DNA of 57,439 nucleotides from an uncultured Francisellaceae bacterium (GCA_945956915.1 CAMFJH010000014.1:1-57439); one strand, 5' to 3'; counted from the first letter of the stretch, positions 36,154 to 44,927 are shown. Translations and numbers: made by a program. Notes: generated from the sequence alone by a model not told the origin.

Positions 36154-36819
36154 ATGGGCATATTTACCGGTCTCTTTGATAAAGTTAAAAATGCTGCCGA
36201 TATGGCTTATCATTACGTGCTGCCTAAATCTGGGCTTGAATATGCAAAAGCAAGTTTAAATGCTGTTGGCAAGCTTACTAAAGATTTGGTGCTTGATGGC
36301 TTATCCACTGTCGAATTGGCTTTTAAATCTGTTGCCAGAGCTACTCCAGTTCTATTCAAGAGCCTAGCTAATGTTTTCAAAGGGCTTTTTTCTGATTTAC
36401 CTCAAGCCGCTTATTATCGGTACCAGGAAAATGAAGTAGAAAGCAATGCTGCTCTAGAGCAAGCAGGCAAAGATTTTTCTGAGGCAAGTAACCAATTGAT
36501 AGAAGCTTTTTCAAGGTGTGCGAGCACCGCTTATAATGGCATTAAGCCCATACTGAGCGATGCAACCAATTCAATTGCTTATAATGGTGGAGAAGCTTTG
36601 ATAAATGCTAGCGCAGCTGGTTCGGTTGCCTTTGTTGAAGGTGTTAAAGCCTTTGCTAATGCGTTAATACCTGCAGTTTCTGAGCTAAACCCTGAAGAAA
36701 TACTCAAGCCTTGTCTGTTCATGTTCAACCAACAAAGAAAGTCTCTGAAGCCTTTTTTTCAAGATCTCGAAATGTCCGCATCTAAGCCTAAGCTATCTAG
36801 AGCTGCAGCAGCGGCATAA
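36154..36819 (+). CDS. Alpha-helical orphan protein, 221 aa
   Basis: No family was recognised. The ATG at 36154 has TAGGAAA nine bases upstream. The protein is rich in Ala, Leu, Lys and Ser with amphipathic helices (GLFDKVKNAADMAYHY, VGKLTKDLVLDGLSTVEL, VFKGLFSDLPQAAYYRYQ). It ends in a poly-alanine tail (SRAAAAA) after a basic segment. There is no clear membrane helix or signal peptide. It resembles helical bundle or membrane-associating secreted proteins in composition only. The flanking ankyrin gene suggests an accessory region. Real, judging by start signal and codon pattern; function unknown. Confidence 0.65.
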   Translation: MGIFTGLFDKVKNAADMAYHYVLPKSGLEYAKASLNAVGKLTKDLVLDGLSTVELAFKSVARATPVLFKSLANVFKGLFSDLPQAAYYRYQENEVESNAALEQAGKDFSEASNQLIEAFSRCASTAYNGIKPILSDATNSIAYNGGEALINASAAGSVAFVEGVKAFANALIPAVSELNPEEILKPCLFMFNQQRKSLKPFFQDLEMSASKPKLSRAAAAA

Positions 36820-36859
36820 GAAAAAAACTTTTCCTGGCGCCTATATCCCCTTATTGTAG

Positions 36860-36899
36860 GTCCTCATCCACCGTGAACATGCTTACGGTGGATGAGGAC
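36860..36899 (+). terminator. Perfect 15-base-pair hairpin between the orphan gene and scoB
   Basis: GTCCTCATCCACCGT at 36860-36874 pairs exactly with ACGGTGGATGAGGAC at 36885-36899 across a 10-base loop. No T-run follows (TTCTGG), so classical intrinsic termination is doubtful. It could still be a transcription barrier downstream of the orphan gene, or a mobile palindrome. It ends 49 bases before scoB. The call as terminator is tentative. Confidence 0.5.
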
Positions 36900-36948
36900 T
36901 TCTGGTATTATGAGTATGTTCATGTTATTCATCATGGAGCTAGATAAT

Positions 36949-37611
36949 ATGCCCTTAACCAGAGAACAAATAGCCCAACGTATTGCAATGGAATTAAGGG
37001 ATGGGGATTATGTTAATTTAGGCATTGGCATTCCCACTTTGGTTGCTAATTATGTGCCAAAAGATATCCATGTGATGTTTCAATCTGAAAATGGTTTATT
37101 GGGTATGGGCAGTTTTCCCAGAGAAGAGGATTTAGATCCTGATTTAATCAATGCAAGTAAGCAAACCATCACGGCTCTCAAAGGTGCTTCCTATTTTTCA
37201 TCTGCAGATAGTTTTGCGATGATCAGAGGCGGACACATTGACCTAACTGTTTTAGGTGCTTTTGAAGTAGATGAATTAGGTAATATTGCTTCTTGGATGA
37301 TTCCAGGGAAATTAGTAAAGGGCATGGGCGGAGCAATGGATTTGGTCGCAGGGGCTAATCGCATTATTGTAGCCATGAATCATGAGAACAAAGGTCAGTC
37401 CAAACTATTAAAACAATGTACCTTGCCTTTAACCGGTGTAGCTTGTGTGAACCGCATTGTCAGTGATCTGGCAGTTTTAGATGTGATTGATGGGGCTTTT
37501 CATTTAAGAGAAAGAGCACCGGGTGTAAGTATTGAAACCATTTGCGCCTTGACAGAAGGAAAATTGATCGTAGGAGGCGAAATCCCAGAAATTCAATGTA
37601 TTATAAAATGA
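36949..37611 (+). CDS. scoB: 3-oxoacid CoA-transferase subunit B
   Basis: This is subunit B of the succinyl-CoA:3-oxoacid CoA-transferase, which lets the cell use or make acetoacetate and ketone bodies. From the ATG at 36949 (GGAG about ten bases upstream) the protein has 220 aa. GDYVNLGIGIPTLVANYVP is the typical start. SENGLLGMG holds the catalytic glutamate that carries CoA, and MGGAMDLVAGANRIIVAM is the central motif. Subunit A (scoA) is not adjacent as usual, but 780 bases away and on the opposite strand. The longer frame from 36892 begins inside the hairpin and is unlikely. Confidence 0.93.
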   Translation: MPLTREQIAQRIAMELRDGDYVNLGIGIPTLVANYVPKDIHVMFQSENGLLGMGSFPREEDLDPDLINASKQTITALKGASYFSSADSFAMIRGGHIDLTVLGAFEVDELGNIASWMIPGKLVKGMGGAMDLVAGANRIIVAMNHENKGQSKLLKQCTLPLTGVACVNRIVSDLAVLDVIDGAFHLRERAPGVSIETICALTEGKLIVGGEIPEIQCIIK

Positions 37612-38116
37612 TTTCCGGGTAATTTGTACGTATATAATCTAACAATTCCAGAGTTTTTTCTTCAGGTATATCAATTACTATCATGTTTTCATTGTTAATT
37701 AAAGCATTGCGGAATCTTATAAGTAAAGGATCTTTGAGAGGAATTCCGATTCGGTATCTTATAAACATGCCTAGAATTCCAGCGACCAGCGTAAAGCTAA
37801 TAATAGTCAGCTTTTCATTATCCAATATCAACATATTTGGGAAAAAATGTAGCATTAAAAAAGCAAGAGCTAGGCCAATGATCGCACCGATTACACCTCC
37901 CTTTGCTAAAACATGCTCTAAAGCTTTAGGATTGGGATTGGCAAGGCGCTCAAAAGCTTTTGGATTTGCAAATTGCAATAAAATGAGCTTATTTTCATCA
38001 GGCTCTTCATGTTTCACTAGGCGGATATCCGTATCGGGTATACCTAAATCTTGAGCTTTTTTTGTGATAGCAGTAATATTTTCAAGCTTTGGTGTCATTA
38101 GATAAATACGATGCAT
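37601..38116 (-). CDS. DUF1269-like two-helix membrane protein
   Basis: A 171-aa protein with an N-terminal ferredoxin-like region (RIYLMTPKLENITAITKKAQDLGI, then DIRLVKHEE). Two hydrophobic segments lie in the middle (GGVIGAIIGLALAFLMLHFFP and LTIISFTLVAGILGMFIRYRIG), and a C-terminal part MIVIDIPEEKTLELLDYIRTNYPE follows. This is the layout of DUF1269 proteins, and the assignment is by pattern only. It overlaps the scoB 3' end by 11 bases and sits between the two convergent sco genes. Function unknown; some relatives are stress proteins. Confidence 0.7.
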   Translation of the reverse strand: MHRIYLMTPKLENITAITKKAQDLGIPDTDIRLVKHEEPDENKLILLQFANPKAFERLANPNPKALEHVLAKGGVIGAIIGLALAFLMLHFFPNMLILDNEKLTIISFTLVAGILGMFIRYRIGIPLKDPLLIRFRNALINNENMIVIDIPEEKTLELLDYIRTNYPEIIL

Positions 38117-38388
38117 GTTATCACCTCAGTATGTTATTAAAAAAACAGACAAAAATGATTATTGCACAAATTATATTGTTTAGTCAACTATTTAAGTCAT
38201 TCAAACTATTGTACTTTGACAGAAGTACAATAGGCTGTAAAAGGCGGATATTTAAATTTGGTGTATTACACATTAACTTCGGCAGAAAAAAATGAAGAAC
38301 CTGTTTTACAAGAACTGATTCCACAAGTTGTAATACATAGCTGTTGTGCGCTGACTTAATTGAAGCAAGAGTCTTTAAAAGGCATAAA
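38117..38388. other. Intergenic region with inverted repeat and a short open frame
   Basis: ATTGTACTT at 38208-38216 and AAGTACAAT at 38223-38231 form a perfect nine-base inverted repeat around TGACAG, an operator-like arrangement lying 92 bases upstream of the DUF1269-like gene on its coding strand. A 41-codon open frame (about 38234-38356, reading TLTSAEKNEEPVLQELI) lies on the plus strand without a good start. It may be a decayed gene, but I could not recognise it. Otherwise the region is AT-rich with nothing I could support. Confidence 0.5.
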
Positions 38389-39090
38389 TTATGTTGCGAT
38401 ATTGTCAAAAAGGATAGTTCTTTTTTCTATCCGTTTCTCAAATGTACCTTTAATGATTCGATCCACATAAATACCAGGGGTGTGAATGTGTTCAGGATCA
38501 AGCTCTCCGGCGGATACAATTTCTTCGACTTCAGCTACAGTGATTTTGGCAGCTGTGGCCATCATGGGGTTAAAATTCATCGCTGTTTTTCGATAAATCA
38601 GGTTACCCATACTATCTGCTTTCCAAGCCCGTATTAAGGCAAAATCGGCTGTTAAAGATTCTTCTAAAAGATATTCTCGTCCTTTAAAGATTTGTATAGT
38701 TTTGCCATCTGCCACGGGCGTACCCACACCAGTTGCTGTAAAAAATGCTGGAATCCCAGCGCCACCAGCCCGTATTTTTTCAGCCAAAGTCCCTTGAGGC
38801 GTTAAGATAACCTGCATTTTTCCTGTGAGTAATAATTCTTCAAACAAAGCATTTTCTCCCACATAAGAAGCAATCATGGTTTTGATTTGACGCTTTTGTA
38901 ATAATAATCCTAAGCCAAAATCATCAACACCTGCATTATTGGAAATACAACACAATTTTGAAACAGCCATTTCAGAAACATGTTTGATAAGTCCTTCAGG
39001 AATGCCACATAAACCAAAACCGCCAATCATAAGCGTCATTTGGCTTTTCAGCCCTTCTAATGCTTGCGTATATGAATTGACAATTTTCAT
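38389..39090 (-). CDS. scoA: 3-oxoacid CoA-transferase subunit A
   Basis: Subunit A of the same CoA-transferase as scoB. The 233 aa show the family signature MIGGFGLCGIPEGLI, then SNNAGVDDFGLGLLL, YVGENALFEELLLTG, LTPQGTLAEKIRAGGAGIPAFFTATGVGT, YLLEESLTADFALIRAWKADS and NFNPMMATAAKITVAEVEE. The length is normal. It lies opposite to scoB with the DUF1269-like gene between, instead of the usual overlapping scoA-scoB pair. It reads away from the DUF445 gene just upstream. Confidence 0.93.
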   Translation of the reverse strand: MKIVNSYTQALEGLKSQMTLMIGGFGLCGIPEGLIKHVSEMAVSKLCCISNNAGVDDFGLGLLLQKRQIKTMIASYVGENALFEELLLTGKMQVILTPQGTLAEKIRAGGAGIPAFFTATGVGTPVADGKTIQIFKGREYLLEESLTADFALIRAWKADSMGNLIYRKTAMNFNPMMATAAKITVAEVEEIVSAGELDPEHIHTPGIYVDRIIKGTFEKRIEKRTILFDNIAT

Positions 39091-39106
39091 CTATTTTATC
39101 CTAATA

Positions 39107-39826
39107 TTAATCCACTAGATGTACTAGATCTAGGATTATACCAATTAAACCACCAAAAATCCCTCCCCATACCACAAGCCAGCCTAAATGCTTTTGTATC
39201 ATATCCTGTATAATTTTTTTTACCATTTGTGGACTTAATTCTTCTAAACGTTCATTTACCATAGATTCTATTTTTTCATGGATTTCTTCCGAGACGCTTT
39301 CTTTAATAAATGCCTTTTGGAAACGTTCACTTTCTACCACTTCACGGATAGTCCCTTGTAATTTGACAATAATGGGAACTTTAAGCGGCAGCAGGGCTTT
39401 TTGGCCACCCACCAAAGCCAACATGCTCCCAAGTTTAGATTCTAAAATGGCTTCGATTAAGCGTTCATAAACCAATTCAAAATCGACCGCTTCAAGCAAA
39501 TGATCCACAGGCAAGCTGTGCATAGCTCCGGGAACTTGGGTTTCAAAAAAACGTTTAATGCTTTGCTCTGTAAAAAATTGTTGCATAATCAGATTTTTAA
39601 TACCGTTTTTGAATTCTTTAAAATGCAAAGGAACGATTCCTGAGCCATATAAATAAGGGATGCGTTCAAAGAGCATGTAAATGGCAAGCCAATTTGTCAA
39701 TGCACCTGAAAGTGCAAAGAATCCAGCTGTAGTGAGCATTTCCCCATATCTGGGAACGAGATATCCCAGGCCTATACAGACGAGCGAAATAAGGTTGGTT
39801 GCTAAACTTTTGTTGTCAGTTGCCAT
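39107..39826 (-). CDS. DUF445-family membrane protein
   Basis: A 239-aa inner-membrane protein with N-terminal hydrophobic helices (LISLVCIGLGYLVPRYGEMLTTAGFFALSGALTNWLAIYML). The DUF445 motif GALTNWLAIYMLFERIPYLYGSG is followed by LHFKEFKNGIKNLIMQQFF, and a C-terminal membrane helix (LVVWGGIFGGLIGIILDLVHLV) ends the protein. I chose the ATG at 39826, with GGGA upstream; the TTG at 39841 is the longer alternative. It lies 17 bases upstream of scoA in the same direction, so they may be co-transcribed. The family function is unknown. Confidence 0.85.
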   Translation of the reverse strand: MATDNKSLATNLISLVCIGLGYLVPRYGEMLTTAGFFALSGALTNWLAIYMLFERIPYLYGSGIVPLHFKEFKNGIKNLIMQQFFTEQSIKRFFETQVPGAMHSLPVDHLLEAVDFELVYERLIEAILESKLGSMLALVGGQKALLPLKVPIIVKLQGTIREVVESERFQKAFIKESVSEEIHEKIESMVNERLEELSPQMVKKIIQDMIQKHLGWLVVWGGIFGGLIGIILDLVHLVD

Positions 39827-39927
39827 AATTATTTTTCCCAATGCATCCAGTACTTAAGGTATTATTGACAGTATCAAATTTATTTAACATAATCTATATG
39901 ATCTTAGGAATAGCTACAAGGTGTTTA

Positions 39928-41778
39928 ATGCCTTTTTTAATTCATTATTTACTTCTCCCCTTGCTTGTCTTTTTAGGCTTAGGCCTCTCGGCTTGTGTGC
40001 AGCCTTTGCGTTCAGAACTGCTTTGTATCACAGAAGATAAACCTACAGCCTCTGCAGTTTGTAGGGAAGAACTTTTAGTTTGCGATCTTGAAGAATTGAT
40101 GTGTTGCGCCAAAAAAGGGGATGTGCATGCGCAAATTTATCTGGGCGAGATGTATTTAACGGGATGGAAAAACGTTCAACCCGATGCACAGAAGGCAGCT
40201 TACTGGTTTACACAAGCTGCTAATTGTGGTTTAAGCCTTGGTCAAGTACAAATAGGTCATTTATACAGAGATGGCGTTGGGGTTCCTAGAGATTTAACAC
40301 GTGCTATTTGCTGGTATAAAAAAGCTGCGGATCAAGGTGATATCTCTGCAATGTTGGCTTTAGGAGAACTGTATAAAGGGCGATATGGTGCCAAACCCGA
40401 TTATCAAGCTGCTATGAAATGGTTTCGGATGGCGGCAAATTTAGGCTCTTATGAAGGTGAATTACAAGTAGCCTGGTTGTTAGTGCATGGCACTTATGGT
40501 TCTAAGGGGTGTCGTCAAGCTTTTGATATTATTTTACATCAGGCCAAAGCAGGCAATACCTTTGCTGTTACGCAATTAGGGGATTATTATTACGAAGGTT
40601 ATGACGGTTGTTGTAATCTTAAGTTGGCGCGAGAAAATTACGAAGCAGCCGCTTGCGCGGGCTCTGCTGAAGCCATGTTAAAACTAGGCCTTATGTATTC
40701 TTTGGGGCAGGGCGTATGTGCTGATCACGAGATGGCAGCCAAATGGGTGCTTAAGGCTGCAGAACAGGGTTATTTACCCGCACAATTGTATTTGGCCGAT
40801 ATATACCGAGATGGTAGGGGGCTTGATAAAAATTACAAATTAGCCGCGCTTTGGTATTGCCGAGCGGCCGAAAAAGGATCAGGTATCGCGGCTATCGAAT
40901 TGGCGGAATTGGTGCATGCAGGTAAAGGCGTGCCTCGTCAATTAGCGGAAGCGGCTAGATTGTACACTTTGGGTGCTGAGCAAACTCATAATCCTTATCC
41001 CGCTATTGTTTTAACCGCCATGTATGCCACAGGACGCGGTGTTCCATTAAATTTAGAAGACAGTGTGTGTTGGTACAATACAGCGGCTACGCATCCTAAT
41101 TTTGCTTTGGCCGAATACAAATTAGCACGTCATTATGCTTTAGGCTTTGGTTTTAAAAAGGATCTAAAAGAAGCTTTACGCTGGTATCGTTTATCTGCTG
41201 CCTGTGGTTTACCCATTGCCAATTTAGATCTGGGTGATATCTACTATAGGGCTGCGCAAATGGCAGATTCTTATGAAAGATATTGGTTGGCTGCAGAACC
41301 GGATTTTGGATGGTATCCTGAAGAGTGTGAATTGACCTATAAATTATATCGCCGTGCTTACGAGCATTATAAAAAAGCAGCTTTAAAATGTCATCCCTAT
41401 GGGCAATATATGATAGGGATTATGGAATTAGAGGGCAAAGGTGTGCCTAAAAATTGGACGGCAGCTGTCTCGCATATTCGAAAAGCGGCTTATCAAGGCG
41501 CTCGTCAAGCGCAGTACCAATTGGGTATTTTATACTTAAGGGGCATTGGTGTTAAACAAAGCGATACCCAAGCCTATGGCTGGTTGAAAATAGCCTTAGA
41601 AGAAGTAACGGATATTACACCCCAGGTGATTGTTCATTTAATAGACAATATGGATCCTCGCGCACGTGAAAAAGCCATAAAATTAGCGAGAGAACTTGAG
41701 TGTAAATATCAGTATGAGGCTACGATTAGCTGTCCTACCCAACATGTGCCTCCAGTGCCTAAACAGACTTGCCATTGA
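39928..41778 (+). CDS. Sel1-repeat lipoprotein, 616 aa
   Basis: This is a large periplasmic or surface solenoid. From the ATG at 39928 (AGGTG six bases upstream) a signal peptide ends in the lipobox LGLSAC, with Cys as the lipidated residue near position 22. A dozen or more Sel1-like repeats of about 36 residues follow: ALRWYRLSAACGLPIANLDLGD, AAKWVLKAAEQGYLPAQLYLAD, AVSHIRKAAYQGARQAQYQLG and others. The longer frame from 39841 adds a second hydrophobic stretch and no lipobox advantage. The stop overlaps the start of the next gene (TGATG). Such Sel1 proteins (LpnE, EnhC in Legionella) mediate host-cell entry and trafficking; that link here is inference. Confidence 0.85.
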   Translation: MPFLIHYLLLPLLVFLGLGLSACVQPLRSELLCITEDKPTASAVCREELLVCDLEELMCCAKKGDVHAQIYLGEMYLTGWKNVQPDAQKAAYWFTQAANCGLSLGQVQIGHLYRDGVGVPRDLTRAICWYKKAADQGDISAMLALGELYKGRYGAKPDYQAAMKWFRMAANLGSYEGELQVAWLLVHGTYGSKGCRQAFDIILHQAKAGNTFAVTQLGDYYYEGYDGCCNLKLARENYEAAACAGSAEAMLKLGLMYSLGQGVCADHEMAAKWVLKAAEQGYLPAQLYLADIYRDGRGLDKNYKLAALWYCRAAEKGSGIAAIELAELVHAGKGVPRQLAEAARLYTLGAEQTHNPYPAIVLTAMYATGRGVPLNLEDSVCWYNTAATHPNFALAEYKLARHYALGFGFKKDLKEALRWYRLSAACGLPIANLDLGDIYYRAAQMADSYERYWLAAEPDFGWYPEECELTYKLYRRAYEHYKKAALKCHPYGQYMIGIMELEGKGVPKNWTAAVSHIRKAAYQGARQAQYQLGILYLRGIGVKQSDTQAYGWLKIALEEVTDITPQVIVHLIDNMDPRAREKAIKLARELECKYQYEATISCPTQHVPPVPKQTCH

Positions 41779-42524
41779 TGAATGTAAAAGCCTACCAAAC
41801 GCCTCGTGTAAAACCGAGTGATAATTTACTTGAACTGATTATTGGGCATCTGCCGATAGTATTAGAAAAAAGTGTTTTGGTGATTACTTCTAAAATTATC
41901 AGTATCATACAAAATAGAATTATATCTGTGGAAGATGTTCTGGATAAACAAGCTTTAGTTCAACAAGAAGCAGATTTATACTTAGAAGGCGATTATTCAA
42001 AAAAATATGGTATTTGCTTAACGATTAAAAATGATATCTTAATCCCCACTGCAGGTATTGATGAGTCTAATAGCGATGGCCATTATATTTTATATCCAAT
42101 TCATCTCCAATCACTTATTAATAACCTTTGGGAAGATTTGAAAAAGCATTATAATTTAGAAAATTTGGGTGTTCTTATTACGGATAGTCATACGACACCT
42201 TTAAGAAGAGGGGTCACAGGCATTGCTTTGGCATGGTGTGGATTTAAGCCCTTGCATAATTATATTGGTACGCCTGATATTTATGGTAAGCCATTGCGTG
42301 TTACTCAAAAAAATGTGGTAGATAGTCTAGCTACTGCTGCTGTATTTATAATGGGCGAGGGCAATGAGCAAACACCTTTGGCATTGATAACAGAGGTAGA
42401 CACGCTTGAATTTCAAGTAAGCCCCCCTTCAGAAGAAGAATTACATTCTGTAGCTATTCCCATGAATGAAGATCTGTACGCGCCCTTGATAACATCCGTA
42501 GAATGGAAATCTAATCAGTTGTAA
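41778..42524 (+). CDS. CofE-like gamma-glutamyl ligase (F420-0 ligase family)
   Basis: This is a 248-aa member of the CofE superfamily (COG1478), which adds glutamate to F420-0. Recognisable motifs are VITSKIISIIQNRIISV, ILIPTAGIDESNSDGHYILYP, LGVLITDSHTTPLRRGVTGIALAWCGF and MGEGNEQTPLAL. The start ATG overlaps the lipoprotein stop, so the two genes are coupled. The host presumably lacks F420, and members of this superfamily have been reported as folate glutamate ligases in chlamydiae. A folate or tetrahydropterin role is therefore plausible but not shown. Confidence 0.8.
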   Translation: MNVKAYQTPRVKPSDNLLELIIGHLPIVLEKSVLVITSKIISIIQNRIISVEDVLDKQALVQQEADLYLEGDYSKKYGICLTIKNDILIPTAGIDESNSDGHYILYPIHLQSLINNLWEDLKKHYNLENLGVLITDSHTTPLRRGVTGIALAWCGFKPLHNYIGTPDIYGKPLRVTQKNVVDSLATAAVFIMGEGNEQTPLALITEVDTLEFQVSPPSEEELHSVAIPMNEDLYAPLITSVEWKSNQL

Positions 42525-42538
42525 AGCGATTCTTTTAT

Positions 42539-43681
42539 ATGAAAAAAATATTAATATTCCTTTTGCTGTTAATTTATATAGTTCCTATGCAATTAACGCA
42601 AGCTGCAACAAGGAATAACTTTTGGAACACTTCACAAAAAGGAGCTAATGTTTTTAATCACTCAGTATCTATAACTGACATCAGAGCCGCTAAAAAATAT
42701 GGTATTACATTTATAAGATTAGCACCTGATAAATTCCCTAGTGCGCACCGTGATTTTTTAATCGGTGATGCTAATGATTATCGTGGGTTGATTAAAGAAG
42801 ATTTAGCAAAGTTAAAGCAAATATTAGACATGTGCCAGAAAGAAGAAATGCCAGTAGTGATAACTATGCTGAGCCTCCCAGGATCACGTTGGAAGCAAAA
42901 CAATCAAGATCAAGACGATCTGAGAGTTTGGAAAGAAGAAAAGTACCAGATACAAACAGCACGTTTTTGGCAAGATTTAGCGGAAGCATTAAAAGATCAT
43001 CCCGTTATTGTGGGGTACAATATTCTTAATGAACCACACCCAGAAAGAATTTTCGAACCTAAAGCCATTAATATTAATACGGTAGCGCAGTCAAAAGTAC
43101 AAAAAATGCTTTACAGCTTTTATAATCGTACCATACAGAGCATACGTTTAAGTGACAAACATATTCCTATTGTTCTTGATAGTTCGGCATATGCGGATGC
43201 AAAAACTTTTATTCTGTTAAAGCCTCATGAAGATAGTAATATTTTATATTCTTTTCATATGTATGAACCTTATGTATATACAAATCATAAAATGAACAGT
43301 GGTAAAATCCGCTATCCGGGCAATATTGGTGGAAAGCAATGGGATAAAGAAGAGCTTAAAAGCTATTTATCAGCAGTTAAAGTTTTCCAAAAATCTCACA
43401 ATATAGCCAGTAATAAGATATTAGTGGGTGAGTTTGGGGGACATCGCATATCACCGGGCTTAGAGAATTATTTTCAAGATCTAATATCTATTTTTCAAGA
43501 AGAAGGTTGGCATTTTGCTTTTTATGCGTTTCGCGAAGATACTTGGGATGGAATGGATTATGAGCTGGGGGATAAACCATTACCATGGCAGTATTGGCAG
43601 GCTATAGATCGTGGGCAAAAACCACATTTAGAAAGGAAAGATATTTATCCAGCATTTTCAACTCTCAAAAAGGCTTTGTGA
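42539..43681 (+). CDS. Secreted glycoside hydrolase family 5 (cellulase-like)
   Basis: A 380-aa exported enzyme. A signal peptide (about residues 1-23, ending QAA) leads to a GH5-type TIM barrel: FIRLAP, VVITMLSLPG, YNILNEPHPE (acid/base Glu165), YSFHMYEPYVY with His240 and Tyr242, and ILVGEFGGHR (nucleophile Glu298). AFYAFREDTWDGMDYELG is the eighth strand. Both catalytic glutamates are present, so activity on a beta-glucan such as cellulose is likely. The gene starts 15 bases after the CofE-like gene with no clear Shine-Dalgarno. A cellulase in a likely amoeba-associated bacterium could act on cyst walls; this is speculation. Confidence 0.85.
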   Translation: MKKILIFLLLLIYIVPMQLTQAATRNNFWNTSQKGANVFNHSVSITDIRAAKKYGITFIRLAPDKFPSAHRDFLIGDANDYRGLIKEDLAKLKQILDMCQKEEMPVVITMLSLPGSRWKQNNQDQDDLRVWKEEKYQIQTARFWQDLAEALKDHPVIVGYNILNEPHPERIFEPKAININTVAQSKVQKMLYSFYNRTIQSIRLSDKHIPIVLDSSAYADAKTFILLKPHEDSNILYSFHMYEPYVYTNHKMNSGKIRYPGNIGGKQWDKEELKSYLSAVKVFQKSHNIASNKILVGEFGGHRISPGLENYFQDLISIFQEEGWHFAFYAFREDTWDGMDYELGDKPLPWQYWQAIDRGQKPHLERKDIYPAFSTLKKAL

Positions 43682-43712
43682 TATGCCTAATATCTCATAA
43701 ATCATGATGCAC

Positions 43713-44927
43713 TTAAATATAAAAGATTTCATAGATTAAAAATCCTAAAGCGGTTAGTGCTACAGGAGTTTTAACCCAGGTAATACCCTTCCATTTGTAT
43801 AAGATATTCATTACACATAATACGATTAATGCAGGATATACCACATTTAAAATAGGCATGCTCAGTTTCATGATGCCTTGGAAACCAACATTACTCATAA
43901 TAGTTGTGAGTAAGATAACGATAAGCAGACACCAATGTTTAGAGATACGTTGTCTAAACACTTCTCTAAATAAATAATCTCCGGATACTTCTGTTAGAGC
44001 TAGGGCCGTGGCAACACAAGCAAATGAAACAGCAATACAAACAAATACACTGCCGAATTTTCCTAGAACCGCATAAGAAACTGCACTTATCATTTGTTCT
44101 TCACGCAAACCCTGCAGTGCAGGTGCGTGGCTGTGTGCGACCATCATAAAGCCAATATAAACAGCAGCGAGTATAAATGCGCCTAGTAAAGAGGCTTTTA
44201 AGGTGAGAGAAGTCGATTTCTTTGCATCTTTTTTAATGATTTTTCCATATTCATCTTCATGTTCATGATTGTGTGTTTCAAATTGTATGGCTCTAAATGC
44301 AATGGTGCAGAAAAAGAAGGCACCCAAAAGGTCCATGGTATTGTAGCCATGTGAAACCCCTTTTTTAAAGGCTTCAAGTGCTGTACCTGTATTCACAATC
44401 GCAGGTTCAGTGTAAATTAAGCCTAAAATGATTAAGCAACTAAAACAAATAATTTTAATAGGACTTAAAACAGCACCCAAAATAGTAACCACTTTGCTTT
44501 CTTTGTAGGCAAGAATAAATACAAGGCTGCAATAAATCAAACTGAATAAGATACTAAAAAGAGTACTTTTTTGGAGTGAATCTGGAAATAAAGGTAACAT
44601 TGCATTGAAAGTAGTCGCTTCAGTACGCGGAATAGCAACCAAGGGACCGATGATAATCATCAAAAAAGTAATCAGCAAAAACGCAGGAATTTTTCCTAAG
44701 CGTCCAAAAAAATCATGATAACTACCGTTGTATAAATTGGTCGCGACTAAACCTAAAAAGGGTACACCTACACCGGCTATCAAAAAACCCCACATTGTGG
44801 CTGTAATGTATTGCCCAGCATTTGCACCCAAATGTAGAGGGTACAATACGTTACCAGCTCCAAAGAACATCGCAAAAAGTGCAAGCCCAGTCGTTAGAAT
44901 GATTTTTGTTTTGCTGCCTGTATTCAT
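43713..44927 (-). CDS. brnQ: Branched-chain amino acid transporter BrnQ
   Basis: This is a sodium-coupled importer of leucine, isoleucine and valine (LIVCS family). The 404 aa carry about twelve membrane helices, starting with the family signature GLALFAMFFGAGNVLYPLHLG. GFLIAGVGVPFLG, ARSE-like PRTEATTFN and the AFRAIQFETHNH insertion follow. Convergent with the GH5 gene. It has a long intergenic region upstream (44928-45076) without an obvious promoter. Confidence 0.92.
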   Translation of the reverse strand: MNTGSKTKIILTTGLALFAMFFGAGNVLYPLHLGANAGQYITATMWGFLIAGVGVPFLGLVATNLYNGSYHDFFGRLGKIPAFLLITFLMIIIGPLVAIPRTEATTFNAMLPLFPDSLQKSTLFSILFSLIYCSLVFILAYKESKVVTILGAVLSPIKIICFSCLIILGLIYTEPAIVNTGTALEAFKKGVSHGYNTMDLLGAFFFCTIAFRAIQFETHNHEHEDEYGKIIKKDAKKSTSLTLKASLLGAFILAAVYIGFMMVAHSHAPALQGLREEQMISAVSYAVLGKFGSVFVCIAVSFACVATALALTEVSGDYLFREVFRQRISKHWCLLIVILLTTIMSNVGFQGIMKLSMPILNVVYPALIVLCVMNILYKWKGITWVKTPVALTALGFLIYEIFYI

